In this document: positions 14,598-20,654 of the stretch, piece by piece
Layout of the letters: every line of letters starts with the position of its first letter
How positions within the stretch are numbered: the stretch's first letter is position 1
Source: Bacilli bacterium
Lineage (GTDB): Bacteria > Bacillota_I > Bacilli_A > ML615J-28 > CAG-698
Assembly (NCBI GenBank): GCA_016296945.1
Contig: JAEDHQ010000010.1
Span: 1-43,623, forward strand
Length of the DNA stretch: 43,623 bases
Direction: 5' to 3'
Notes under the pieces: model-generated
What the model saw: only the letters and a program-made list of their open reading frames with translations
What the model was told of the DNA's origin: nothing
Database searches by the model: none
Program-made: the position numbers and the translations under genes

Positions 14598-14618
14598 AAT
14601 AGACTCATTTGAGTACCG
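14598..14618. promoter_or_regulatory. palindrome AATAGACTCATTTGAGTAC (copy 1 of 3)
   Basis: ACTCA-TTT-GAGT palindrome with conserved flanks (AAAATAGACTCAwTTGAGTAC). Other copies lie near 15475 and 19547. Copy 1 sits just before the -33 box of the promoter at 14623, so an operator is plausible. Confidence 0.6.
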
Positions 14619-14622
14619 AAAA

Positions 14623-14654
14623 TTTGTTTGATTAAAAAATTTCAACTACATTTG
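14623..14654 (+). promoter_or_regulatory. Bacteroidota-type promoter (different subclass)
   Basis: TTTG at 14623, 20 nt, TACATTTG at 14647. It lacks the ATTCAAAAA...ACTTAT spacer of the cassette promoters. Confidence 0.75.
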
Positions 14655-14678
14655 TACTGTTGTTAAAATAAAGAACAT

Positions 14679-15212
14679 ATGAAAAAGAAGTTTTTATTAT
14701 TCATTTTATTATTAGCATCTGTGCAAATGTTTTCTGAAAATAAGAACAATGCTTATTTTGGAGTATTAACAAGATGTGGATATGCGTTTAATTATGATGC
14801 ATTTAATTATGGTGTTTCTGTCATTTATAAGTTTGATGGTTTGTTTGGCGTAACAGCTGGTTTTGATGGTTACTATATACCAAACAAGTTTCTAATCGGT
14901 GATAAGCAACATCTATCAAATAATCACAAGTTCCCTTTATGGGATTGTCGATTTGGGTTTATATTAACGAAATATCTAACATTTGGTGGTTTACTTGGGA
15001 AGTGGACATTAGAAAACCCTAACGAGATATATATGTCAAGGGATATGTGGGGTATTGACAATGAGAGGAATAGAATGATATATGGTGGTTTCGTTACATT
15101 TGTCCTACCAGTGAAAGACTATTTAGGTTTTAATATTGACTTGGCATTAACAAATAAAACAGGTTTCAATATATGTGCAGGACTAAATTTTACTATAAAA
15201 ACGTCTAACTAA
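14679..15212 (+). CDS. secreted protein with outer-membrane beta-barrel character
   Basis: 177 residues. N-terminal signal peptide MKKKFLLFILLLASVQMFS (about 19 residues). The mature part consists of alternating hydrophobic/aromatic strands (YFGVLTRCGYAFNYDAF, GVTAGFDGYYIPN, FGGLLGKW, IYGGFVTFVLP) and ends in a strand-like FNICAGLNFTIKTSN. This is the pattern of small outer-membrane beta-barrels. In a phage such a protein could alter the host surface, for example superinfection exclusion; that is inference. Confidence 0.65.
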   Translation: MKKKFLLFILLLASVQMFSENKNNAYFGVLTRCGYAFNYDAFNYGVSVIYKFDGLFGVTAGFDGYYIPNKFLIGDKQHLSNNHKFPLWDCRFGFILTKYLTFGGLLGKWTLENPNEIYMSRDMWGIDNERNRMIYGGFVTFVLPVKDYLGFNIDLALTNKTGFNICAGLNFTIKTSN

Positions 15213-15254
15213 AATTTTAATATTTGAAATAAAACACTTACATTTGCATATATT

Positions 15255-15458
15255 ATGAATATGAAAAAAATAGTAATATCAATGGTTATATTGCAAATAA
15301 TATCTACTATTTGTTTTGTTTGTTTTATAATTATGCTATTTAAACATGAATTATTATACGCTATTATTTCTATATTACTATTAACCATAATTAGAATTAT
15401 TTTAATAACGTTAAATAATAAAATAAAGAAAATTAAAACTTGTAAATTAAAAAATTAA
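15255..15458 (+). CDS. small two-span membrane protein
   Basis: 67 residues with two hydrophobic helices (about 6-28 and 32-54) and a very basic tail (NNKIKKIKTCKLKN). TACATTTG at 15238 may be its -7 box. No family recognised. Confidence 0.6.
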   Translation: MNMKKIVISMVILQIISTICFVCFIIMLFKHELLYAIISILLLTIIRIILITLNNKIKKIKTCKLKN

Positions 15459-15474
15459 TTATATTTTTTATGTA

Positions 15475-15495
15475 AAAATAGACTCATTTGAGTAC
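15475..15495. promoter_or_regulatory. palindrome AATAGACTCATTTGAGTAC (copy 2 of 3)
   Basis: Same flanks as the copy at 14598. It lies 50 nt upstream of the intron-containing tRNA-Leu. Confidence 0.6.
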
Positions 15496-15542
15496 CTTAA
15501 ATGGTAGTTGAGTGAACATATTAATGAGATCTTTGAAATAAT

Positions 15543-16303
15543 GCCACCATGTTGGAATGGAAGACAAGACGGACTTGATTAAAATTTGAGTGCATAGGCG
15601 AGAAATCCCTATGTAGAAGTACCCTAATTCGGTGGAAATCCTTCAGAGTTATAATGATGTCAGTTGGGCGTTAAGCATTTACGAACCATGGCAGATGCTG
15701 GATAGTGAAGAAAGTTCAAGTCTTTCTACGTCCTTGACATAATCATTATAAGGAACTATCCTCGCTAATCAATAATGCTAAGGACAATACCGAACCAATG
15801 TTATCTATGATAGTTTTGTTAAACACTGCAATGGAGTTGTGCTGACCTCCACATTAAATAATAAAAAGTTTCGGGACTGGAGAGTCCTGCATACATAACT
15901 ATTGCTTAAAAGTGCATATTGCGTGCAACATAGAGAGACAGTGTGTAGAGACTTGTGTTATTAAAATTAACAGTTAATTTTAGTAACCTCAACAGATGAA
16001 TAATCTGTTGTTACAGGTACAACCTAAGTTGAGGTTTAGAATAATGCTCATTTGAGATAGAGCAATTAATCGATGCTAAAGATTATTTGTATCATTATTC
16101 TAAGATGCATCACTCAATATGGTTAAGATAAAGTCCAGTCTACAACGAACAAGGTGAAACTATAACACCCACTTATAGGGTTGATGTTTCTTTGGAATAG
16201 TGCTAAAGAGGTAACGTTCATTTGTTCGGCTATGGTAACATAGAGTAGTAGGAAAATCCGTTGGGCAGTAATGCTCGTGTGGGTTCAAGTCCCACTGGTG
16301 GTA
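15543..16303 (+). tRNA. tRNA-Leu(UAA) interrupted by a group I intron
   Basis: The 5' exon 15543-15576 gives acceptor GCCACCA, a D-arm (TTG...CAA) and the anticodon half ACGGA CTT. The 3' exon 16253-16303 gives AAAA TCCGT, a long variable arm (TGGGC/GCTCG), the T-arm GTGGG TTCAAGT CCCAC and acceptor TGGTGGT. Joined, the loop is CTTAAAA with anticodon UAA and a perfect 5-bp anticodon stem, and the class II variable arm confirms leucine. The intron sits between U34 and A35, exactly where cyanobacterial and plastid tRNA-Leu(UAA) introns sit. CCA is not encoded. Confidence 0.93.
15577..16252 (+). ncRNA. group I self-splicing intron in tRNA-Leu(UAA), 676 nt
   Basis: All four conserved elements are readable. 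P is AATTCGGTGGAAA (15626-) and Q is AATACCGAACC (15787-); TTCGGT 15628-15633 pairs with ACCGAA 15789-15794 as P4. R is GTGTAGAGACTTGTG (15943-) and S is AAGATAAAGTCC (16125-16136), with GACT/AGTC forming P7. P1 is formed by exon ACTT and intron GAGT (15588-15591) with the required U-G at the splice site. The intron ends in G (16252). There is no homing-endonuclease ORF. The R-S spacer is long, about 170 nt. Confidence 0.92.
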
Positions 16304-16310
16304 CTAAATT

Positions 16311-16426
16311 ATAAAGAACTATAACGAAAAATGGTTAACAGTAGTCTATACAAACCACTAACCATGAGATAGTATCAAAAGCAACGGTTAGACGTAGATG
16401 CGGTGTTAGGTATAGGAGTTCTTTAT
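16311..16426 (+). ncRNA. structured RNA between tRNA-Leu and tRNA-His
   Basis: A 10-bp perfect helix (ATAAAGAACT 16311-16320 with AGTTCTTTAT 16417-16426) closes a 116-nt domain. Inside is a 7-bp hairpin ATGGTTA/TAACCAT (16331-16337, 16359-16365). No T-loop motif, so it is not an ordinary tRNA. Could be a processing structure or a small RNA of unknown type. Confidence 0.55.
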
Positions 16427-16431
16427 TTTAT

Positions 16432-16503
16432 TCTTCAGTAGTTTAGTTGGTTAGAACATCCAGCTGTGAATTGGAGACGTAGGTTCGAGCCCTACCTGAA
16501 GAG
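16432..16503 (+). tRNA. tRNA-His(GUG)
   Basis: Acceptor TCTTCAG/CTGAAGA, anticodon arm TCCAG CTGTGAA TTGGA (anticodon GUG), T-arm GTAGG TTCGAGC CCTAC. The acceptor ends resemble tRNA-Asn at 17421. The discriminator reads G and there is no encoded G-1:C73 pair, unusual for bacterial tRNA-His. Confidence 0.9.
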
Positions 16504-16524
16504 CAAACATTTTAATTAAATATT

Positions 16525-16920
16525 ATGGATAAGGATAAACTTCAAAAAGAAATTGAGGAATTAAGAAAACAAAGAGCAGATTTTCAAAATAAAATAAGCG
16601 AGATTCAACAAGAGATTGATTCTAAAGTTTTGGAATTAGAAAATGTGCCAAATCTTAAAAATAAATATATATACCATAGAAATGAGTATTTTGACCGTGA
16701 TGTGTATATGTTAGTTAAAAACTATACAAGAACATTTGATGGATTACAACTTGAAGGTTATATAGTTAACATCTTTGATGATGAGTCTGCTGAAATTGTA
16801 ACAGATCATCATTATACAGTTGATTATAATAAAGTATCCGAAATAAAAGAAATAACTAAAGAGTTTTTTAAAGAAACTATTAAAAATAGAATAAATAATA
16901 TAATTGATAAAATAGATTAA
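16525..16920 (+). CDS. coiled-coil protein inside the tRNA cluster
   Basis: 131 residues. Residues 1-45 are a clear coiled coil (LQKEIEELRKQRADFQNKIS). The rest is beta-rich with a charged helix at the end. No promoter or terminator separates it from the flanking tRNAs, so it may be transcribed with them. No family recognised. Confidence 0.65.
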   Translation: MDKDKLQKEIEELRKQRADFQNKISEIQQEIDSKVLELENVPNLKNKYIYHRNEYFDRDVYMLVKNYTRTFDGLQLEGYIVNIFDDESAEIVTDHHYTVDYNKVSEIKEITKEFFKETIKNRINNIIDKID

Positions 16921-17061
16921 AGTGATGCTGGTGCACAAGCGATCACAACGTAACTCAGTTGTCTTACAATAGTAAGGTCCCAACTTTCCAGTCGTAGAGG
17001 GATATCTTGATTACAATAGATGAGAGAGTTGTAATGGTTTTTACCTGACCTAACAGGTAAA
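16921..17061 (+). other. structured spacer in the tRNA cluster
   Basis: No gene. Several hairpins are visible: GTGAT/ATCAC (from 16922), CTTAC/GTAAG (about 16963-16977), TTACAA/TTGTAA (about 17011-17033), and a strong TACCTG/CAGGTA hairpin (17040-17058) directly before the next tRNA. Likely processing or stabilising structures. Confidence 0.45.
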
Positions 17062-17133
17062 ACCTCGATAGCTCAATTGGTCAGAGCAACAACCTATAAG
17101 TTGTAGTTTTGGGTTCGAAGCCCAATCGAGGTA
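17062..17133 (+). tRNA. odd tRNA with a six-nucleotide anticodon loop
   Basis: Acceptor ACCTCGA/TCGAGGT, D-arm GCTC...GAGC and T-arm TTGGG TTCGAAG CCCAA are perfect. The anticodon stem ACAAC/GTTGT encloses only CTATAA. Deletion of one U from CTTATAA (Ile, UAU) is the simplest origin; a CUA reading lacks U33. The identity cannot be assigned with confidence. Confidence 0.75.
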
Positions 17134-17166
17134 CTGAATTAAATATTATAGTTGGAATAGTTTTAT

Positions 17167-17240
17167 GGTGCGTTAGTTCAGTTGGTTAGAATACATGCCT
17201 GTCACGCATGGGGTCACGGGTTCGAGACCCGTACGCACCG
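17167..17240 (+). tRNA. tRNA-Asp(GUC)
   Basis: Acceptor GGTGCGT/ACGCACC, anticodon arm CATGC CTGTCAC GCATG (GUC), T-arm ACGGG TTCGAGA CCCGT, discriminator G. All standard. Confidence 0.95.
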
Positions 17241-17420
17241 CAATAAAAGTACTGTCTGACTTGAAACAGATGTTATATTGCAAGATATTAGAAGGAGCTA
17301 AAAATAGATGCATATGTTTTTAGATCGAAACCCTGGACAAGCTTCGTTATAGCTCAAATGGTCCACCAAATCGTACGTTGGACGTGTCGACCGTGCGGTG
17401 GTTTAGATAACGGTCACTAT
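17241..17420 (+). other. structured spacer with a degenerate tRNA-like block
   Basis: Two hairpins (GCAATA/TATTGC with inner TCTG/CAGA; CTAAAAA/TTTTTAG) precede a block at about 17348-17414. That block has acceptor-like CGTTAT/ATAACG ends, TAGCTCAAATGG after the 5' arm, and no T-loop. It may be a decayed tRNA or a further tRNA-like RNA. Confidence 0.4.
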
Positions 17421-17494
17421 TCTTCAGTAGCTCAGTCGGTTAGAGCAATTGACTGTTAATCAATGGGTCACAGGTTCAAGTCCTGTCTGAAGAG
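17421..17494 (+). tRNA. tRNA-Asn(GUU)
   Basis: Acceptor TCTTCAG/CTGAAGA, anticodon arm ATTGA CTGTTAA TCAAT (GUU), T-arm ACAGG TTCAAGT CCTGT, discriminator G. Confidence 0.95.
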
Positions 17495-17497
17495 CAA

Positions 17498-17571
17498 GTT
17501 CCTATAGTTCAACTGGATAGAACAATTGCCTTCTAAGCAATAGGTTATAGGTTCGAGTCCTATTGGGAACA
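17498..17571 (+). tRNA. tRNA-Arg(UCU)
   Basis: Acceptor GTTCCTA/TGGGAAC, anticodon arm ATTGC CTTCTAA GCAAT (UCU), T-arm ATAGG TTCGAGT CCTAT. It decodes AGA, the codon most of these AT-rich genes use for arginine. Only three bases separate it from tRNA-Asn. Confidence 0.95.
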
Positions 17572-17579
17572 CAATTTTT

Positions 17580-18200
17580 ATGAAGATCGATTTTAAGAAA
17601 TATAAGATTTTAAACATTGATAATGACCAAAAATATATTTTCATATCAATGTTTTTTTCACAATTAATATTTTCGTATGTTTCACCATCTATAACAAAAG
17701 AAATTATAAGTAATTTACCAGCTCAGTGGATTGCATTTGAATCATTATTTTTTTCAATATCATCTCTTTTAATTGGCGTTCTATGGAAGAATAATATTAG
17801 AAAAAATGCTATTAAATATTTCATATGTTTAGCAATATCAGAAACGATATTGTTTCTAATTTTAGGAATATTTTTATGTTTTATTTATTATAACGTTTGG
17901 ATTTTTGCTATTTGTACATTGATATATTCGTCATTAATTTCAATATTTGTTGGAAAGTGCATAATGTTTTTTAAATCCAAATTATTCCAAGATAAGAAAC
18001 GAGAAGAATTTGATAATAATTTATCAATAATTTCATCTATTGTTTGTATTGTTGGTTTTTCGTTTTCTTTGTTTATGCTGCCATCACTTAAACTTTCTCT
18101 GTTTTTATGGTCGTTCGCCTGTGTTATTGATGACATTGGTTGGATTATTGTTTATATTAAAAGATTTAAAGTACATGAGAGTAGTAAAGAGAAATGGTGA
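17580..18200 (+). CDS. polytopic membrane protein, unknown function
   Basis: 206 residues with about five to six hydrophobic helices (for example IFISMFFSQLIFSYVS, KYFICLAISETILFLILGIF, IFAICTLIYSSLISIFVG, IISSIVCIVGFSFSLFML). It starts nine bases after the last tRNA and overlaps the next gene by 26 bases. The overall look resembles small transporter-like or immunity membrane proteins, but I cannot assign a family. Confidence 0.65.
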   Translation: MKIDFKKYKILNIDNDQKYIFISMFFSQLIFSYVSPSITKEIISNLPAQWIAFESLFFSISSLLIGVLWKNNIRKNAIKYFICLAISETILFLILGIFLCFIYYNVWIFAICTLIYSSLISIFVGKCIMFFKSKLFQDKKREEFDNNLSIISSIVCIVGFSFSLFMLPSLKLSLFLWSFACVIDDIGWIIVYIKRFKVHESSKEKW

Positions 18201-18507
18201 TGTAGTTAGATTTAATCAAAAAAAGATTGAATCAGTTTTAAGAAAAGCATTTGCAAGTGCAGGTAAAAAATATGATAGTCGGGTATTAAAAAGAGTGGTG
18301 TATGATATACATGATTATCAATGGTCAAACGAAGGCGAACCAGATGCTCAATTGAAAGCAAATAGAGATGAAATAACTATTGAAGAACTTCAAGATGTAA
18401 TTGAAGTAACTTTAATGGATATGAAACATTTCGATGTTGCTAAAAATTATATCATACATAGAAAAGAGCGGTCGCAATTGCGTGACTTGATTAACGAAAA
18501 AGAATAA
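18175..18507 (+). CDS. stand-alone ATP-cone domain protein
   Basis: 110 residues from ATG 18175. An upstream in-frame start would lie deep inside the previous gene. VVKRNGDVVRFNQKKIESVL, then TIEELQDVIE and DVAKNYIIHRKERS match the ATP-cone domain of ribonucleotide reductases and NrdR. The NrdR zinc ribbon and any reductase catalytic domain are absent. ATP-cones bind ATP/dATP, so this may sense nucleotides or act in trans on a reductase or repressor (inference). Last part is a charged tail. Confidence 0.82.
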   Translation: MRVVKRNGDVVRFNQKKIESVLRKAFASAGKKYDSRVLKRVVYDIHDYQWSNEGEPDAQLKANRDEITIEELQDVIEVTLMDMKHFDVAKNYIIHRKERSQLRDLINEKE

Positions 18508-18608
18508 TCACATATCTTCAAATATAAAAAAATAATTGATATTTCCAAATAAAAAGAGTTTTTTTGAAAAAAAACTTTAAAGAATTTATTCAATTCAAAA
18601 AATTGACT

Positions 18609-18616
18609 TATCTTTG
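18609..18616 (+). promoter_or_regulatory. -7 box for the DUF285 gene
   Basis: TATCTTTG at 18609 within the usual ATTCAAAAAATTGACT context; the -33 TTTG is degenerate (AATTTATT). Confidence 0.6.
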
Positions 18617-18639
18617 TAGCGTAATTAAAAAATAAAGAT

Positions 18640-19218
18640 ATGAAAACATTAGTAGAACAATCAAATCAAAAAGTTCAAGTTTATAATTATCATCCAAAAA
18701 CAAAAGAGGAGTTGTTTAATATTATAATTGATAGAATTAAAACTGAAGGTAATGAATGTAACTTAAATGATATTGACGTTAGTGAAATAACAGATATGAC
18801 GTTTCTGTTTTACAATTCTAAATTCAACGGAGATATTTCAAATTGGGATGTTTCAAATGTTGAGGATATGAGTAGTATGTTTGAATCATCATCATTCAAT
18901 GGAGATATTTCAAATTGGGATGTTTCAAATGTTGAGGATATGAGTAGTATGTTTGAATCATCATCATTCAATGGAGACATTTCAAACTGGGATGTATCGA
19001 ATGTAACTAATATGGATTTAATGTTTTTTGAATCAGTATTCAACGGGGATATTTCAAAATGGGATGTATCTAAAGTGAGGTATACTGTTTATATGTTTTA
19101 CAATTCTAAATTCAATGGAAACATTTCTGAATGGAATGTGTTGAATGTAGAGGATATGAAAAACATGTTTAAATATTCACCACTTGAGAAAAATCCTCCT
19201 AAATGGTATAAGAGTTAA
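18640..19218 (+). CDS. DUF285 (BspA-like) repeat protein 2
   Basis: 192 residues. Head MKTLVEQSNQKVQVYNYHPK, then about six FNGDIS.WDVSNV.DM..MF units and the cap PLEKNPPKWYKS. Two neighbouring units (within 18820-18980) are identical over 75 bp, showing expansion by whole-unit duplication. The head (YNYHPKTKEELLNII) is shared with the minus-strand members at 23973 and 24868. Confidence 0.88.
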   Translation: MKTLVEQSNQKVQVYNYHPKTKEELFNIIIDRIKTEGNECNLNDIDVSEITDMTFLFYNSKFNGDISNWDVSNVEDMSSMFESSSFNGDISNWDVSNVEDMSSMFESSSFNGDISNWDVSNVTNMDLMFFESVFNGDISKWDVSKVRYTVYMFYNSKFNGNISEWNVLNVEDMKNMFKYSPLEKNPPKWYKS

Positions 19219-19229
19219 TATATAAAAAC

Positions 19230-19458
19230 ATAGTAGTGGCGGAATTGGTAGACGCTATTAAGCAGTAGGATGATGCTCTAAGCTGAGGTCGGTAGGAAAT
19301 GACCGATGGGAGAGGTTGGCGAAAAGGAGACCAGCATTAGGTAAACGAATCGAAAGAGGAAACCAAAAACTACAACAGCGATCCTTATTAGTAGTAGGAG
19401 ATAAAAGACTTAAATGAGCAGCAACACATCCATGGAGGTTCGAATCCTCCCTACTATG
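19230..19458 (+). ncRNA. tRNA-like RNA without anticodon loop, giant variable arm
   Basis: Acceptor ATAGTAG/CTACTAT (7 bp), a Leu-like D-arm GCGGAATTGGTAGACGC (239-255 of 19 kb) and T-arm GGAGG TTCGAAT CCTCC are perfect. In place of the anticodon arm is a 4-bp mini-hairpin TATT-AAGC-AGTA (19256-19267). It is followed at once by a 164-nt extension closed by GGATG/CATCC, TGCTC/GAGCA and TAAG/CTTA (19268-19282 with 19409-19431). Inside are further hairpins, for example TCGGT/ACCGA. It cannot decode as drawn. An intron within a tRNA-Leu is an alternative, but I find no group I P/Q/R/S elements. Confidence 0.75.
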
Positions 19459-19497
19459 CTATAATTTAATCTCAAAAAAGATAGAAGTTAAAAATAA

Positions 19498-19532
19498 AAT
19501 AGTCATTATTTAGTTAATGACTATTTTTTTGT
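19498..19532. terminator. terminator closing the plus-strand region
   Basis: AATAGTCATT / AATGACTATT followed by seven T. Confidence 0.85.
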
Positions 19533-19546
19533 GTTCATAAAAGAAA

Positions 19547-19567
19547 ATAGACTCAATTGAGTACTAC
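19547..19567. promoter_or_regulatory. palindrome AATAGACTCAATTGAGTAC (copy 3 of 3)
   Basis: Same element as 14598 and 15475, here between two convergent terminators. Confidence 0.55.
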
Positions 19568-19607
19568 AAAAAAAAAACTTCGTTATAATGATTCTCTTAT
19601 AACGAAG
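19568..19607 (-). terminator. terminator closing the minus-strand region
   Basis: CTTCGTTATA / TATAACGAAG hairpin with an A-tract on its left, that is a U-tract for minus-strand transcripts. Confidence 0.85.
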
Positions 19608-19643
19608 TGAAGATATATAGATTGGAATTAATGTTATAAGTAC

Positions 19644-19829
19644 TTATCGTTTATCGACAACACATATATCATTTGATTTTACTCTGATAAATGGTTTACT
19701 ATCTTCATCGAGTATTATAAACTCATCAGAAAAATTACTTACTGTGTGATATTCACAACTCAATTTAATGTTTTCCACATTAGAACCATCCTTGATGATT
19801 ACTTCATTGCCATATAAAGTTACAATCAT
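19644..19829 (-). CDS. hypothetical 61-aa protein
   Basis: MIVTLYGNEVIIKDGSNVEN at the start; beta-rich and soluble. Last gene of the minus-strand block. No family recognised. Confidence 0.65.
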   Translation of the reverse strand: MIVTLYGNEVIIKDGSNVENIKLSCEYHTVSNFSDEFIILDEDSKPFIRVKSNDICVVDKR

Positions 19830-19866
19830 AATTAAGTATTTTTTTAAAAATTATTAAAGTTCGTTG

Positions 19867-20112
19867 TTATAATTTCTTATTCCTACTATTTTTAAGTATT
19901 GGTCTTTCCTTGTTCATTTTTATATTTTTCTTAAGATTTCTCTTACTGAATTTATAATGTACATTAGGTCTCTCTCTATTTGCTCTAATGTTGTCTGAAT
20001 GGAAGTTATATGTTGCATAACGACCACCAGAACAACTAATAGAGAAAATAGTTAAAATTATTAAATAGACAAGAAATTTAAGATTTTTTTTCTTGATACA
20101 CAGAAGGCTCAT
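19867..20112 (-). CDS. small lipoprotein
   Basis: 81 residues from ATG 20112. A longer in-frame start would run deep into the upstream gene. A basic N-terminus (LCIKKKNLK), a hydrophobic segment and a lipobox FSISC-SGG predict a lipid-anchored protein; the mature part is short and very basic (KKNIKMNKERPILKNSRNKK). The gene overlaps the 3' end of the next one upstream. Role unknown; a cell-envelope or lysis accessory protein is possible. Confidence 0.65.
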   Translation of the reverse strand: MSLLCIKKKNLKFLVYLIILTIFSISCSGGRYATYNFHSDNIRANRERPNVHYKFSKRNLKKNIKMNKERPILKNSRNKKL

Positions 20113-20536
20113 CACATCCACAAGTAATTGTTTGCCCACAAGGTTCACCATTAGGGAATGTATAATTCTTAAATAGAGTTTCTAATGAAACTGGTATCTC
20201 ATAACCTACTTTACCTTTAGGTTCTGGATAAACAAATATTTCATTATTAGAATTAACATAAATTCTCAATAGTCTATCTTCAAAAATATCACGTTTAAAA
20301 CGAACATGATAATCATGTTTACCAATAACAGATAATAAATCATCAATATTTTTGAAGGGTTTATATTCTGTTTCCAATTCTTTCTTATAAACACGATAAT
20401 CAAACTCCTGCCAATTCCATGCAGGGTATGGGGTTTCAGTCCAACACACACCTTTTGTTTTGTGAATTGCTTCAATTAGTTCACCGTTTTCAAACGCCTT
20501 CATGACGTCAATCATTTCATTTAGTTTCATAATCAT
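20078..20536 (-). CDS. hypothetical 152-aa phage protein
   Basis: MIMKLNEMIDVMKAFENGEL at the start (an equally good start is the third codon). Conserved-looking WNWQEFDYRVYK block and a C-terminal Cys-containing segment GQTITCGCDEP. The EMI.VM.A.E.G..IE opening is frequent in Bacteroides phage hypotheticals. A minus-strand -7 box TATATTTG lies at 20567-20574. Confidence 0.7.
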   Translation of the reverse strand: MIMKLNEMIDVMKAFENGELIEAIHKTKGVCWTETPYPAWNWQEFDYRVYKKELETEYKPFKNIDDLLSVIGKHDYHVRFKRDIFEDRLLRIYVNSNNEIFVYPEPKGKVGYEIPVSLETLFKNYTFPNGEPCGQTITCGCDEPSVYQEKKS

Positions 20537-20654
20537 TTTATTTAGTTAAATATTATTATTTTTTTACAAATATACTATTTTTTTTGAAAATTTCCTAATA
20601 TATTATAATTTTTTTTAATTAAATGATATTTATATATAAAGAGTATAATCTATT

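Noticed and set aside
17348..17414. Functional tRNA between Asp and Asn
   Set aside because: Acceptor-like ends are present but no T-loop or anticodon arm can be drawn.
19230..19458. Second group I intron inside a tRNA
   Set aside because: No P/Q/R/S elements and the parts tile as a tRNA-like fold without removing any segment; kept only as an alternative.
19230..19458. tmRNA
   Set aside because: No tmRNA consensus at the ends and no recognisable tag reading frame.
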